Assembly: GCA_001783715.1 (NCBI GenBank)
Contig: MFNF01000001.1
Location: forward strand, 186,001-250,000
Length of the DNA stretch: 64,000 nucleotides
From: Candidatus Lambdaproteobacteria bacterium RIFOXYD2_FULL_56_26
Lineage (GTDB): Bacteria > SAR324 > XYD2-FULL-50-16
Reading direction: 5' to 3'
Below, piece after piece: positions 52,975-60,677 of the stretch. The translations under genes and the position numbers were made by a program. The number at the start of each line of letters is the position of its first letter. Positions within the stretch are counted from its first letter, which is position 1. The notes below the pieces were generated by a model. It worked only from the letters and a program-made list of their open reading frames with translations, did no database searches and was not told where the DNA came from.

Positions 52975-53663
52975 TTTTGCCCGGACGGTAGATTTTTTTT
53001 GATCTCTTCACAACCAAAAAAGCCTTTTTCCATCAACACCGAGATCTTGTCGTCCGTAGCCAGTTTGGCGGCGGTTTCGGCGGAGATTTTGAGGTTGGCG
53101 TTTTCAGTGTAATATTCGCAGAAAAAGACCTTGAACTGCACGTCCAAAATGTCGCCGACCTTCATCAACCCGGCCCGGTAGGGCTTGACGTTGAAATCGG
53201 TTTGTTTGATCGAAAAGGAGCCGGTGACCTTGACGACCGGCGGGAGGTATTCAAATTGGGTGGCAATGGTGATCGGCCGGGTCGCCCCATGCATGGCCAA
53301 CTCCGCCTTGATTTCGGTCGGCTTTTTGGCCGGGGTGAAGTGGTCCAGGTCAATGGAAATGGTTGGATAGACCTTGTCGTTCATGTAGTCCGCCCGTTCC
53401 AGCACTTCCCCTACGCCGGGCAGGTCGAAGTTGAGGTCCACAAACCGAAGTAGCAGCTTGCCGGTGTAAGAACCGTCTTTCTCGACCAACTGCCCCTCGT
53501 GGCGTACTGCTTGGCCCTTGAAGTCAAACAGGTTGGTGGTCCCGGCGACCTTAATAAACCCTTTTTGCAGAATGTAATAGATCTCCTGGTCCGAGTCCTG
53601 TTCGGCCCCAAAGGCCACCAAGCCGCCCAAGGCGAAGAGGGTTCCCAAGATCAATCCTTTCAT
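52971..53663 (-). CDS. YceI-family periplasmic lipid-binding protein
   Basis: 230 residues: signal peptide, then the YceI beta-barrel pattern (GTTNLFDFKGQAV, ADYMNDKVYPTISI, HGATRPITI, SFSIKQTDFNV). The fold binds isoprenoids such as quinones. GGAGG precedes the ATG at 53663, which overlaps the 16-haem cytochrome stop. YceI proteins are frequent beside cytochrome b561 genes, fitting a quinone link here. Two extra cysteines (FFC, FGCEE) occur near the C-terminus. Confidence 0.85.
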   Translation of the reverse strand: MKGLILGTLFALGGLVAFGAEQDSDQEIYYILQKGFIKVAGTTNLFDFKGQAVRHEGQLVEKDGSYTGKLLLRFVDLNFDLPGVGEVLERADYMNDKVYPTISIDLDHFTPAKKPTEIKAELAMHGATRPITIATQFEYLPPVVKVTGSFSIKQTDFNVKPYRAGLMKVGDILDVQFKVFFCEYYTENANLKISAETAAKLATDDKISVLMEKGFFGCEEIKKNLPSGQK

Positions 53664-55111
53664 TTTTCCTCCAAAGGTACAAAGTCGCCAAACCGGTGGG
53701 TTCTCTTGAGCCGCTTTTCCTTCTCTTCTTTGGAAAGGTTGGTTTTTCTGGGGCCGTATTTCTTTTCCCGGTAGTCCCAGAGGTCGCCGAAGTGCTCGTT
53801 GTGACATTCTACACAGGCTTTGCGAACCTTGGAATAACTGATTCCTTTTTCCGTCGTTTTATGACAGGTGGCGCAGTTGAGGGTCCGAAACATCGGGTCC
53901 GGCCCCAAGGGCTGTTTCTCCTGGTTCAGCCACCGGCCTTCCATGACCGTTCTGACTTCATAATGGCAACCTTCGCAGCTGGCCTTTTCTCCCATCTGGT
54001 AGTTCCCCTTGGGGTGACAACCGGCGCACTTGACTTCGCCGTGCAGGGTTTCCAGAGGGAACTTGGTTTTTTTATGGTCAAAACCCTGCTTGAAGTTGCC
54101 CTTGAGGTTGTGGCAATCGATGCAGGTGTCCGCCGCAAATTGGCCCTGGTGTTGGTCTTTGTGGCAATCGGTACAAAGGTTGAAGCCACCGATCCGAAAG
54201 TCCTTGTGCCCCCGGTCCTTGTGGCACTTCTCGCAGTCCACTTGGCCATGCTTGCCGATCAACTTGAAACGGGTCTTGTCATGGTCGAAATTGGTCTTTT
54301 TGGTGTCCAGGAACTTTTTCCAGGACTCCGGCTGGTGGCAGGAGTTACACTCTTTTCCGCTGCGTCCTTGGTGCGGATCGAAGTGGCAGGTGCTGCACTG
54401 GCCGTCGATCTTTTCAAAGGGCGCAAAGTCCTTGTGGGTAGCGTCCTTGTGGTGGCAGGCCTTGCAGTTGAGCTTGGTGTGCTGCCCTCGGAGCTTAAAC
54501 TGGGACTGCTTTTCATGGTCGAATTTGGTCAGGCTCCAACCTCGGTCGAAGTGACAGTCGGTACAAACCTTTTCCTCAAACTGAGGACCGTGGGCCTTGC
54601 CGTGGCAGGAATTACACCCCTCTTCCAGGCCCAAGAAGGTCTGGTTTTTCTTCCTTTCCCCCTTGATCTCCAAGGACCGAATCGTTTGGGACTGGAACTT
54701 TTCTTGGTGGCATTGTTCACACTTGAGCGGCAGGTGGGCTCCGCCCAGGGGCAGCTTGAGCTTGCCGTGGTCCACCTGTCCCAGTTCGAGGATCTTGGTG
54801 TCCCGGCCCTTGTGCTCTCCGTGGCAGGACAAACATTCCTTGTCTTTGTTGAGCCCGTGGAAGCCCAGCTGTTGGTCGATCCGGCTTTTGATTTCCTGGT
54901 GGCAGTCCAGACACAAAAGGTCGCTGACCCCTTTGTTGAGACTGTGGCAGGACATGCAGCCCAAGGTGGTCTCCAGATTGGCGTGGGACTTGGACAGAGG
55001 GCCGGGGCTCAAGGCATCGCCGATCCGCTGGACCACGTTTTTTTCCACCGCCTGGAGGGAGGTTGCCCCCAACAGAGCCAACAAGACCAAACCAAACCGG
55101 AGGGCTGTCAA
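53660..55111 (-). CDS. 16-haem cytochrome c
   Basis: A 483-residue periplasmic protein with a signal peptide (VLLALLGATSLQA) and 16 CxxCH sites (CMSCH to CVECH). The region 190-385 shows three related units with FDHxKTxFxLxGxH, then a CxxCH pair and DxHQG, so it grew by duplication. There is no lipobox and no close catalytic motif; it looks like a haem wire or electron store. The TTG start at 55111 has AGGAGG upstream and overlaps the cytochrome b stop (TTGA). Confidence 0.93.
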   Translation of the reverse strand: MTALRFGLVLLALLGATSLQAVEKNVVQRIGDALSPGPLSKSHANLETTLGCMSCHSLNKGVSDLLCLDCHQEIKSRIDQQLGFHGLNKDKECLSCHGEHKGRDTKILELGQVDHGKLKLPLGGAHLPLKCEQCHQEKFQSQTIRSLEIKGERKKNQTFLGLEEGCNSCHGKAHGPQFEEKVCTDCHFDRGWSLTKFDHEKQSQFKLRGQHTKLNCKACHHKDATHKDFAPFEKIDGQCSTCHFDPHQGRSGKECNSCHQPESWKKFLDTKKTNFDHDKTRFKLIGKHGQVDCEKCHKDRGHKDFRIGGFNLCTDCHKDQHQGQFAADTCIDCHNLKGNFKQGFDHKKTKFPLETLHGEVKCAGCHPKGNYQMGEKASCEGCHYEVRTVMEGRWLNQEKQPLGPDPMFRTLNCATCHKTTEKGISYSKVRKACVECHNEHFGDLWDYREKKYGPRKTNLSKEEKEKRLKRTHRFGDFVPLEEK

Positions 55112-55797
55112 GGGGACTCCTCCTGGTGCGGGTGGTGCTCCGCCTCTGGGTTCAGCTGCAGACTGTGGTGTTCCTCAACGTAAGAGAGGGGCACTACCCC
55201 GTGAATGATGCCCCAAAAGCCCTTGCGGGTGCTGGGGTTGATGGTGGCCATAAAGATGTGGCCGCCCAAGAGCCCCATGGAGCCCAGGGCAATCAAGGTG
55301 TGTCCCCACCGGGGCAGGAGGCCTTGGGGGAACAGCCAAAGCCAGACCCCGGTCGCCTGGAGGCTCAAGGAAATCAACATCATCAGGATGCTGTTGAGCT
55401 TCTGGCCCATGTTGAATTTCCCGGCCGGGACGTGGAGGTGCTTGGGCTGCGCCTTGATCCACTCGATGTCCAGGGGGGTAATGGTCAGGATCAACCGGAG
55501 GTTGTACAGGATGATCTTGGTGTTGCCGATGACGGTAAACAACGGCGGAGCCAGAATCAACAGCACCCCGGTCAACTTGTGAAAGTCTGAGAGCAGGGCA
55601 CTCCGTTGCTGGAGAAACAGCCCCTCAACCGCTAAAACCAGCCCCGAAGCGAGCAGCAGCAAAAAGGGAAGGGCGTGCCCCCAATGGAGCAGGATCTCGG
55701 ACTTGGTGAACCGCAAAAAGGTCTTGCCCGGAACCACCTCCGGCACCCAGTCGGTGAGCCTTTCCTCGATGGTTTGGATGGGTTTTGGCGCTTTCAC
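55108..55797 (-). CDS. Membrane cytochrome b (FdnI/b561-like)
   Basis: 229 residues, four membrane helices with haem-ligand-type histidines (LLHWGHALPF, DFHKLTGVL, WGHTLIAL, GGHIFMA), as in formate dehydrogenase gamma and Ni-Fe hydrogenase b subunits. It would oxidise quinol and pass electrons to the periplasmic haems. The C-terminal tail is histidine-rich (EEHHSLQ, EHHPHQEE). GTG start with GAGG upstream. Confidence 0.85.
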   Translation of the reverse strand: MKAPKPIQTIEERLTDWVPEVVPGKTFLRFTKSEILLHWGHALPFLLLLASGLVLAVEGLFLQQRSALLSDFHKLTGVLLILAPPLFTVIGNTKIILYNLRLILTITPLDIEWIKAQPKHLHVPAGKFNMGQKLNSILMMLISLSLQATGVWLWLFPQGLLPRWGHTLIALGSMGLLGGHIFMATINPSTRKGFWGIIHGVVPLSYVEEHHSLQLNPEAEHHPHQEESP

Positions 55798-55798
55798 C

Positions 55799-56782
55799 TT
55801 AGATCCTCGAAGAGGTCAAAAAGATCACTTGGCCCAGAGAGATTCGGCTGTCCCGCCGGACCAACCGGATCTCTACAAACTCGGCTTGGGCCAGGGATTT
55901 CCTGGAGAACAGGAAGTTCTCCTGGTAGTCTTCCCCAGGTTTGAGAAATTCTTTTTTCTCTGCATGAAAAACCCGGTGCATTTCTTCGATCACCAGACCG
56001 TTGGCCGACTTGAAGGAAACCGTCAGGTCCACCGCTTTAAACCCAAAGATCCCCGAAGGAACCCCATGGGGCAGCCGGTGCCGCAAGGTCAGTTTGACCG
56101 GGATGGTTTCTCCCTGTCGGGGCATCAAGGTGGTGACCGATTCAAACCAAGGTTTCCCCTCTTCGGGCACTTGGGGCAGGGCAGTGAAGCTGTGTTTTTT
56201 CCCGTCCATCGCCCAATGGAAATACTGCATCGGTCCCGAAGTGATCAACTTTCGGTGTACCGCAGGCATGTGACAGTCTTGGCAGGTCGAGAGTTTCTCC
56301 GAACCCAACCTCGCCTTGCTGGCCTTCCATTGTTCGTAGTGGGATTCGTGGCAGGACCCGCAGAGCTTGGGGTCCAGGTAATAGGGGTCACTCATTTTGA
56401 CGAAATGGGCGGGCAACACAAAGTGTGGCCCGCCCATTTCGTTGTCCGGGGTCAGGTGGCAGGTGACGCAGGTCACCCCTTCCTTGGGATGGTTGGCCCG
56501 GACGGTGAGCTTTTCGGCTCCGTAGATTGGGTTGGCCCGGTGGCAAGCCAGACATTTTTCGACCTGGTAGTCGTCGGTTTCCTTTTTGAAGTTCTCCGAC
56601 ACCCAGGCTCGGGCATGGCCCGATTCCTTCCATTCGGCATATTCGAGTTTGTGGCACTCCCCACAAAGCTCGGCACTAGCGGTGTTGGGGGGGGATTCCA
56701 CTACATCCAAATGCAGGAAACATCCCCCCAGATTCAAGGTGACCACCATGACCAAGAAAGCCTTAATGGCCTTGAACCGCAC
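55799..56782 (-). CDS. Pentahaem cytochrome c lipoprotein, c554-like
   Basis: 327 residues. The GTG at 56782 (AAGG eight bases before) gives a compact lipoprotein signal ending LNLGGC; the ORF track start is 5 codons earlier. Five haem sites, CGECH, CLACH, CVTCH, CGSCH and CQDCH, lie in the first half, with the c554/NrfB-like arrangement and spaced histidines. The second half (about 175-327) has no haem and looks like a beta-sandwich. Likely on the periplasmic or outer leaflet side of the outer membrane. Confidence 0.88.
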   Translation of the reverse strand: MRFKAIKAFLVMVVTLNLGGCFLHLDVVESPPNTASAELCGECHKLEYAEWKESGHARAWVSENFKKETDDYQVEKCLACHRANPIYGAEKLTVRANHPKEGVTCVTCHLTPDNEMGGPHFVLPAHFVKMSDPYYLDPKLCGSCHESHYEQWKASKARLGSEKLSTCQDCHMPAVHRKLITSGPMQYFHWAMDGKKHSFTALPQVPEEGKPWFESVTTLMPRQGETIPVKLTLRHRLPHGVPSGIFGFKAVDLTVSFKSANGLVIEEMHRVFHAEKKEFLKPGEDYQENFLFSRKSLAQAEFVEIRLVRRDSRISLGQVIFLTSSRI

Positions 56783-56797
56783 CGTATTAACCTTCAA

Positions 56798-57523
56798 TTA
56801 GGGTTGGTCTCTGGACTTCATGTTGTCATCCCCGCCTAACCACTCGGCCCCATGACACTTGTAACAACTAGGAGCCTCGGTGGTGCCTCTCAGGTCTGCA
56901 CCATGGCAAGAAACACAGTAAGTATTGGGGTTCTTCAAGTCCGGCCCGTGCATTACCCCATCCTTACTTTTGGTGTGGGGGTAGCTGGAATACAACCACT
57001 TGGCCCCGTGGCAAGAGTAGCAACTGGGTGCGGAGCCCGAGCCTTTGAGGTCCGAGCCGTGGCAGTCGGTACAACCCGAACTGGTAGGGCTGCTCAGGCC
57101 CGAGCCATGGTACCTTCCGCCTTTGTTGAGGGTGTGGAGGGATAAGGCGGTCCATTTGTCGCCGTGGCACTGGTAGCAGCTCGGCCGACTGCGTTTGCCG
57201 GTCAGGGCTTTGCCGCCGTGGCATTCTGAACAATTGGCCTCGGCGTTGTAGTAGCCGGACTTGTGCATCACGCCGCTGCGGTTGACCTTGTGGTCGTCTT
57301 TGTTCCACATTACGTTGTGGCAGCTGTAGCAACTGGGGATCCAACCGTTCCCTTGCAGGGCGATGCCGTGGCAAGCGGTGCAGTTTTTGGCACCATGGTA
57401 GAGCTTTTTGCCGTGTTCGGCATCATCAAGGATGATGTTGTGGGAGGTGATCCCTTCCTTACAGCTGGAAAGAACCGTCCCCAGCGCCAGAAGCGCCAAC
57501 AGGATTAAAACAGTACGCCGCAT
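56798..57523 (-). CDS. Octahaem cytochrome c lipoprotein with four haem-doublet repeats
   Basis: 241 residues: lipobox VLSSC at residue 21, then eight CxxCH in four doublets: CTACH/CYSCH, CSECH/CYQCH, CTDCH/CYSCH and CVSCH/CYKCH. Each doublet follows the rule CHGxxL-x-G...SCYxCHGxxW, about 45-50 residues apart. It lacks any other domain, so it is probably an electron wire at the outer membrane. GGAGGGAG precedes the ATG, which overlaps the end of the barrel gene by 19 bases. Confidence 0.9.
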   Translation of the reverse strand: MRRTVLILLALLALGTVLSSCKEGITSHNIILDDAEHGKKLYHGAKNCTACHGIALQGNGWIPSCYSCHNVMWNKDDHKVNRSGVMHKSGYYNAEANCSECHGGKALTGKRSRPSCYQCHGDKWTALSLHTLNKGGRYHGSGLSSPTSSGCTDCHGSDLKGSGSAPSCYSCHGAKWLYSSYPHTKSKDGVMHGPDLKNPNTYCVSCHGADLRGTTEAPSCYKCHGAEWLGGDDNMKSRDQP

Positions 57524-58086
57524 AACAGGCTCCCTCCAATCAAACCGCCAAAGGAACTGCCGATCCCGTCACAGGTAATGAAGGACCAGGATTTGCTGAC
57601 CTTAAGCATCAAAACACCATAGTGGATGTCATTGGCCGAGAAAAAGGGGCTGGGGTCGCCCAGCTGGTTGCCGCCCGAAATGCTAAGGCCCTCGGTCGTG
57701 GTGGCCACGCCGTAGCCGACCCCAGGGCCGATCCGCAGGCCTGCGATGTCAACGGTGGCAAAATAATCCAACTCGTAGGCCACCAGAGTCACGCCCACCG
57801 TTCCGGTCACCCCGTCTCGGGTCAACTGACCGGTGCCCGAGAGGTTGTAGTAGGTCAAGGCGGTTTCAGACTTGAAGGCAGGCAGGAAGAACAGGCTGGT
57901 GTCATCGCTTTGGTAGCTCAAGGCAGCACTGGCTCCGGCCAAAGGTAGAATTTGAGTGGTAATCCCGGCACCAGCCAAGAGTTTTATGTCACCGGCAAAA
58001 CTCAAGGAGGAAGAGGCCAAAAACACCAAAGCCGACAATCCGATGAACCAAAGACGTTTCCAAAAGTACAGAGAAGTTGGGATCAT
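57505..58086 (-). CDS. Exported, probable small outer-membrane beta-barrel protein
   Basis: 193 residues: signal peptide (ALVFLASSSLSFAG), then alternating amphipathic strands rich in Gly, Ser, Tyr and aromatic residues (VGVTLVAYELDYFATVDIAG, GPGVGYGVATTTEG) and a C-terminal phenylalanine, all usual for outer-membrane barrels. About 160 residues allow 8-10 strands, too few to enclose a multihaem cytochrome as the large porin-cytochrome conduits do. First gene after the second regulatory element. Confidence 0.65.
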   Translation of the reverse strand: MIPTSLYFWKRLWFIGLSALVFLASSSLSFAGDIKLLAGAGITTQILPLAGASAALSYQSDDTSLFFLPAFKSETALTYYNLSGTGQLTRDGVTGTVGVTLVAYELDYFATVDIAGLRIGPGVGYGVATTTEGLSISGGNQLGDPSPFFSANDIHYGVLMLKVSKSWSFITCDGIGSSFGGLIGGSLLCGVLF

Positions 58087-58176
58087 TGGGTCTGAAAGTC
58101 CGTAGAGGGTTGCCAGAATAGGGAAAAGACCTGTTAAAGTACCGTTTGCCGGTAAAATCCGTCAAGAATTGCCTCC

Positions 58177-58230
58177 ACTCTAACGAAGTAAGATGAAGTT
58201 TAGATGAACCGAAGATGAAAAGAATTTCAT
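58177..58230 (-). promoter_or_regulatory. Predicted OmpR/PhoB-type regulator site plus -10, before the barrel gene
   Basis: GATGAA at 58192, 58203 and 58214 (period 11) and an inverted TTTCAT at 58225-58230. Read towards the barrel gene, three TTCATC boxes are followed nine bases later by TAGAGT (58177-58182), as the -10 follows a pho box. Same length and spacing as the element at 60581-60634. Predicted start of transcription near 58170, about 84 bases before the barrel ATG. Confidence 0.75.
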
Positions 58231-58263
58231 TCTCGCCCCTGTAGATTGAGCTTTTTGACGGTT

Positions 58264-59520
58264 CTAAAGGGAAACCAGCTGGAGGCTTTTTCCCTTGGTC
58301 GGCAGGCTGACTTCCACCCGGAATTGCCCGGATTCCTCCAGTTGGATCCGAAGTTTGCCGCCATGGGAAAGAACAATGTAGTTGGTGATGTTCAGCCCCA
58401 GCCCCTTGCCTGCACTTTGGAAGGATTCGGCGTTGCGGCCCCGGTAAAAGGGGGTGAGCAGTTTTTTGGGGTCCTCGCCCTTAAGATAGCGGCTGTGGTT
58501 GACCACCACCAGTTTGGCCTGTCCACCGTTGTTTTCCGCTTCCAGGCGAATCTCGCTGCTTTCCACCGAATATTTGACCGCATTGTCCAAGAGGTTCACA
58601 AAGGCCCGGCCAAACAGGTGGGGGTCACAAAAGAGGGTAAACCCCGGTTCCCACCGGTGGACAACGGTCAGGGACTTGGCTTCCAACCTGCCGTTGATGT
58701 CTTTGAGACTGTCGGCCAAAAGCCGGTCGAGATCCAGGGTTTCCTTGACCAGCGAGAGGGATTTAAAATTCGAGCTGGCCAAAAGGTACAGGTCTTGGAG
58801 CAGGCTGATGATCCGGTTGGCCTCTTGGAGCCCCAGGGCGATAAACTCTCGGTATTCCTCTGGGCTGCGAGGTTTACGCAGGGAGACCTCCAGGTTGCCC
58901 TTGAGGGAGGTCAGCGGGGAGTGCAGTTCGTGGGTGACGTTGCTGCTGAAGTTTTCCTGGAAACGGAAAGCTTCGGTGATCGGCCGCATGGCCAAGGAAA
59001 CCAGGATGCGACTCAAGAGGTAAGAAAGTACCAGGACACCGGGACTGGAGAGCCAGAGCAGCTTGAGAAAGTTTTGTTCGTACTTGCTCAGCTGAGTGAT
59101 CGGCTCGGAGATCCGTACCACTGCCTTGTCGTTGGGCCGAAAGTAAAGCACCAGAAACTGGCTCTGGTTGTATTCGACCAAGTCAAAGACATATTGGCGG
59201 TTTTTGCTTTCCTCAAAGGCATCGGGATTGAGGGGGGCCTGGAAGATCTCGGCGTTGTTGGTCTGGCCGGTCAAGTGGCCCGAGAGGTCGTAGATCTGGA
59301 AGACCTCGTCTTCGTCCAGCTTGCTGAAATTGCCATGGTCGCCATTGTTGTAATAACGTTCCATGTATTCTTTGTGACCGTCCTTGACTAAGTCTTCCCG
59401 GAGTCCCTCCAAGAGGGACTCGTGCAGGTAGAGGTAGCTGGTCCCCAAAATCAGGGCACAAAAAAGCGTAATCCCCAAGGCAAACAGCAGGGTCAGCCGA
59501 TTTTTGGTCGCTTGGATCAT
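58264..59520 (-). CDS. Sensor histidine kinase of the cytochrome cluster
   Basis: 418 residues: membrane helix 1 (LFALGITLFCALILG), a periplasmic sensor of about 125 residues, helix 2 (LLWLSSPGVLVLSYLL), HisKA with phospho-acceptor in NVTHELHSPL, HATPase with NLLDNAVKYS and GKGLGLNI. It starts 3 bases after dhc. The regulator of the cluster lies 5.3 kb further on, so kinase and regulator bracket the cytochrome genes. The periplasmic sensor has no haem motif. Confidence 0.93.
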   Translation of the reverse strand: MIQATKNRLTLLFALGITLFCALILGTSYLYLHESLLEGLREDLVKDGHKEYMERYYNNGDHGNFSKLDEDEVFQIYDLSGHLTGQTNNAEIFQAPLNPDAFEESKNRQYVFDLVEYNQSQFLVLYFRPNDKAVVRISEPITQLSKYEQNFLKLLWLSSPGVLVLSYLLSRILVSLAMRPITEAFRFQENFSSNVTHELHSPLTSLKGNLEVSLRKPRSPEEYREFIALGLQEANRIISLLQDLYLLASSNFKSLSLVKETLDLDRLLADSLKDINGRLEAKSLTVVHRWEPGFTLFCDPHLFGRAFVNLLDNAVKYSVESSEIRLEAENNGGQAKLVVVNHSRYLKGEDPKKLLTPFYRGRNAESFQSAGKGLGLNITNYIVLSHGGKLRIQLEESGQFRVEVSLPTKGKSLQLVSL

Positions 59521-59523
59521 CGA

Positions 59524-60033
59524 CTACTTGGGGATCTTGACGTATTCTTCTTCAAAATTCCCTTTGGCCGCATCCGGGTGGCAAGCAGCGCAGTTGGCCC
59601 AGCTTTTGATGGCCGGACGGGCCAGGGTGGCGGGGGAAATCTCATGGTGCTCCCGTTTGAAATAAGGGATGTCGGAGATTCTCAAGTAGGTTTTGTCCCC
59701 GGTGGACTGGAGCAATTTGATGGCCCGTTTGCTGTTGGAGGTTTCCCCGGCGTTGTTGAGCAAATAAGCCTTCACCGCTTCCAGACCCGGTCCTTCGAGG
59801 CTGGCATCGTCCCCAAAGTGGTCGTGTAGGTTGGACAACATTTTTTCCCAACTTCGCTTGGGCAACAGTTCGGCCTGGTAGGCAAAGTGGCAGGAACCAC
59901 ATTCTTCCAGGTATTGGGCATCGGTTACCGGTTTCAAAAAGCCCTTTTGCCCCACACTGCCGTCGGCCAATGCAGAAGTGCCGGTCAAACCAAAAGCAGC
60001 CAAAACCATCAAAGACAACGCCCGATTCAACAT
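59524..60033 (-). CDS. Dihaem cytochrome c (DHC family)
   Basis: 169 residues: signal peptide, haem 1 ECGSCHFAYQAELLP and haem 2 NCAACHPDA near the C-terminus, with RISDIPYFKREHHE between them, all as in the DHC family (PF09626). In Rhodobacter and Shewanella DHC donates electrons to SHP and is encoded next to it, as here. AGGAG precedes the ATG. Confidence 0.9.
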   Translation of the reverse strand: MLNRALSLMVLAAFGLTGTSALADGSVGQKGFLKPVTDAQYLEECGSCHFAYQAELLPKRSWEKMLSNLHDHFGDDASLEGPGLEAVKAYLLNNAGETSNSKRAIKLLQSTGDKTYLRISDIPYFKREHHEISPATLARPAIKSWANCAACHPDAAKGNFEEEYVKIPK

Positions 60034-60078
60034 AACTCTCCTGTGTGGGTAGGGTGGGGCAAAAAGGTGAAATTCCGG

Positions 60079-60519
60079 TCAAAGGGAATAAATAAACTCA
60101 ATAAAATCACCCTTTTCAAGACTCGTACATTCCCGCTCCAAGGTCCACTTGCAATTGCGGCGGAACCATTTTTCCACCTTGGCAGCCTTGGTAAAGCGGT
60201 CCCGCTGGACCTTGGGAGAAAGGGGGTCGATCTTTTTCCCGGTCACGGCGTGCTTGGAAGGCAACATCGGGTCAGACTTATGGCAGGTGGCGCAGGAACG
60301 TTTGTCCCCCTCGGCACTGTCGGTGTGCTCGAAAAAGTAGAAGGTTTTACCCCGTTCAGCCGAAAATTCCGTAAAGGCCGGGTCCTTGGCCTTGGATTCT
60401 TTGGCAAGTTCGGCCAAAACCCCTTGGATCTCGGGGTTTTTGGGGGTAAAGGCAAGAGCGGTCTGGAGGGAAACAAAACATACGATGAAACTCGCCATCA
60501 GGGCGAAACTTTTGGACAT
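60079..60519 (-). CDS. SHP (sphaeroides haem protein)-like monohaem cytochrome, DUF1924
   Basis: 146 residues from the ATG at 60519: signal peptide (LMASFIVCFVSLQTALA), one haem site SCATCH followed by KSDPMLPSKHA, and the family end WFRRNC...ERECTSLEKGDFI. SHP proteins are high-spin cytochromes able to bind oxygen or other small ligands and are reduced by DHC. First gene of the cluster; a GGGAAG site precedes it. Confidence 0.88.
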   Translation of the reverse strand: MSKSFALMASFIVCFVSLQTALAFTPKNPEIQGVLAELAKESKAKDPAFTEFSAERGKTFYFFEHTDSAEGDKRSCATCHKSDPMLPSKHAVTGKKIDPLSPKVQRDRFTKAAKVEKWFRRNCKWTLERECTSLEKGDFIEFIYSL

Positions 60520-60580
60520 AATCTTCCCTATTCGTTGGGTCAGGCGGAGGCACCAGGTAGAGCCGCTCGAAGACCCGGTT

Positions 60581-60634
60581 AAGCTATCCTCTGAATATGA
60601 ACAGAACATGAAAGGAGGATGAAATAAATTTCAT
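60581..60634 (-). promoter_or_regulatory. Predicted OmpR/PhoB-type regulator site plus -10, before shp
   Basis: ATGAA at 60597, 60608 and 60619 (period 11) and TTTCAT at 60629-60634, 10 bases after the last ATGAA start, as in the other copy. Towards shp the last TTCAT is followed by TAGCTT (60581-60586) at the same distance as TAGAGT in the element at 58177. Predicted transcription start near 60574, 55 bases before the shp ATG. Confidence 0.75.
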
Positions 60635-60677
60635 GTTTAGGAGGTTGTAACCCTTGCAACGCCCAAGGTGAAGCGAA

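Noticed and set aside
53696-55183. 495-residue plus-strand ORF opposite the 16-haem gene
   Set aside because: The hydrophobic appearance comes from reading Cys/His/Lys codons in reverse; the minus strand has sixteen CxxCH sites.
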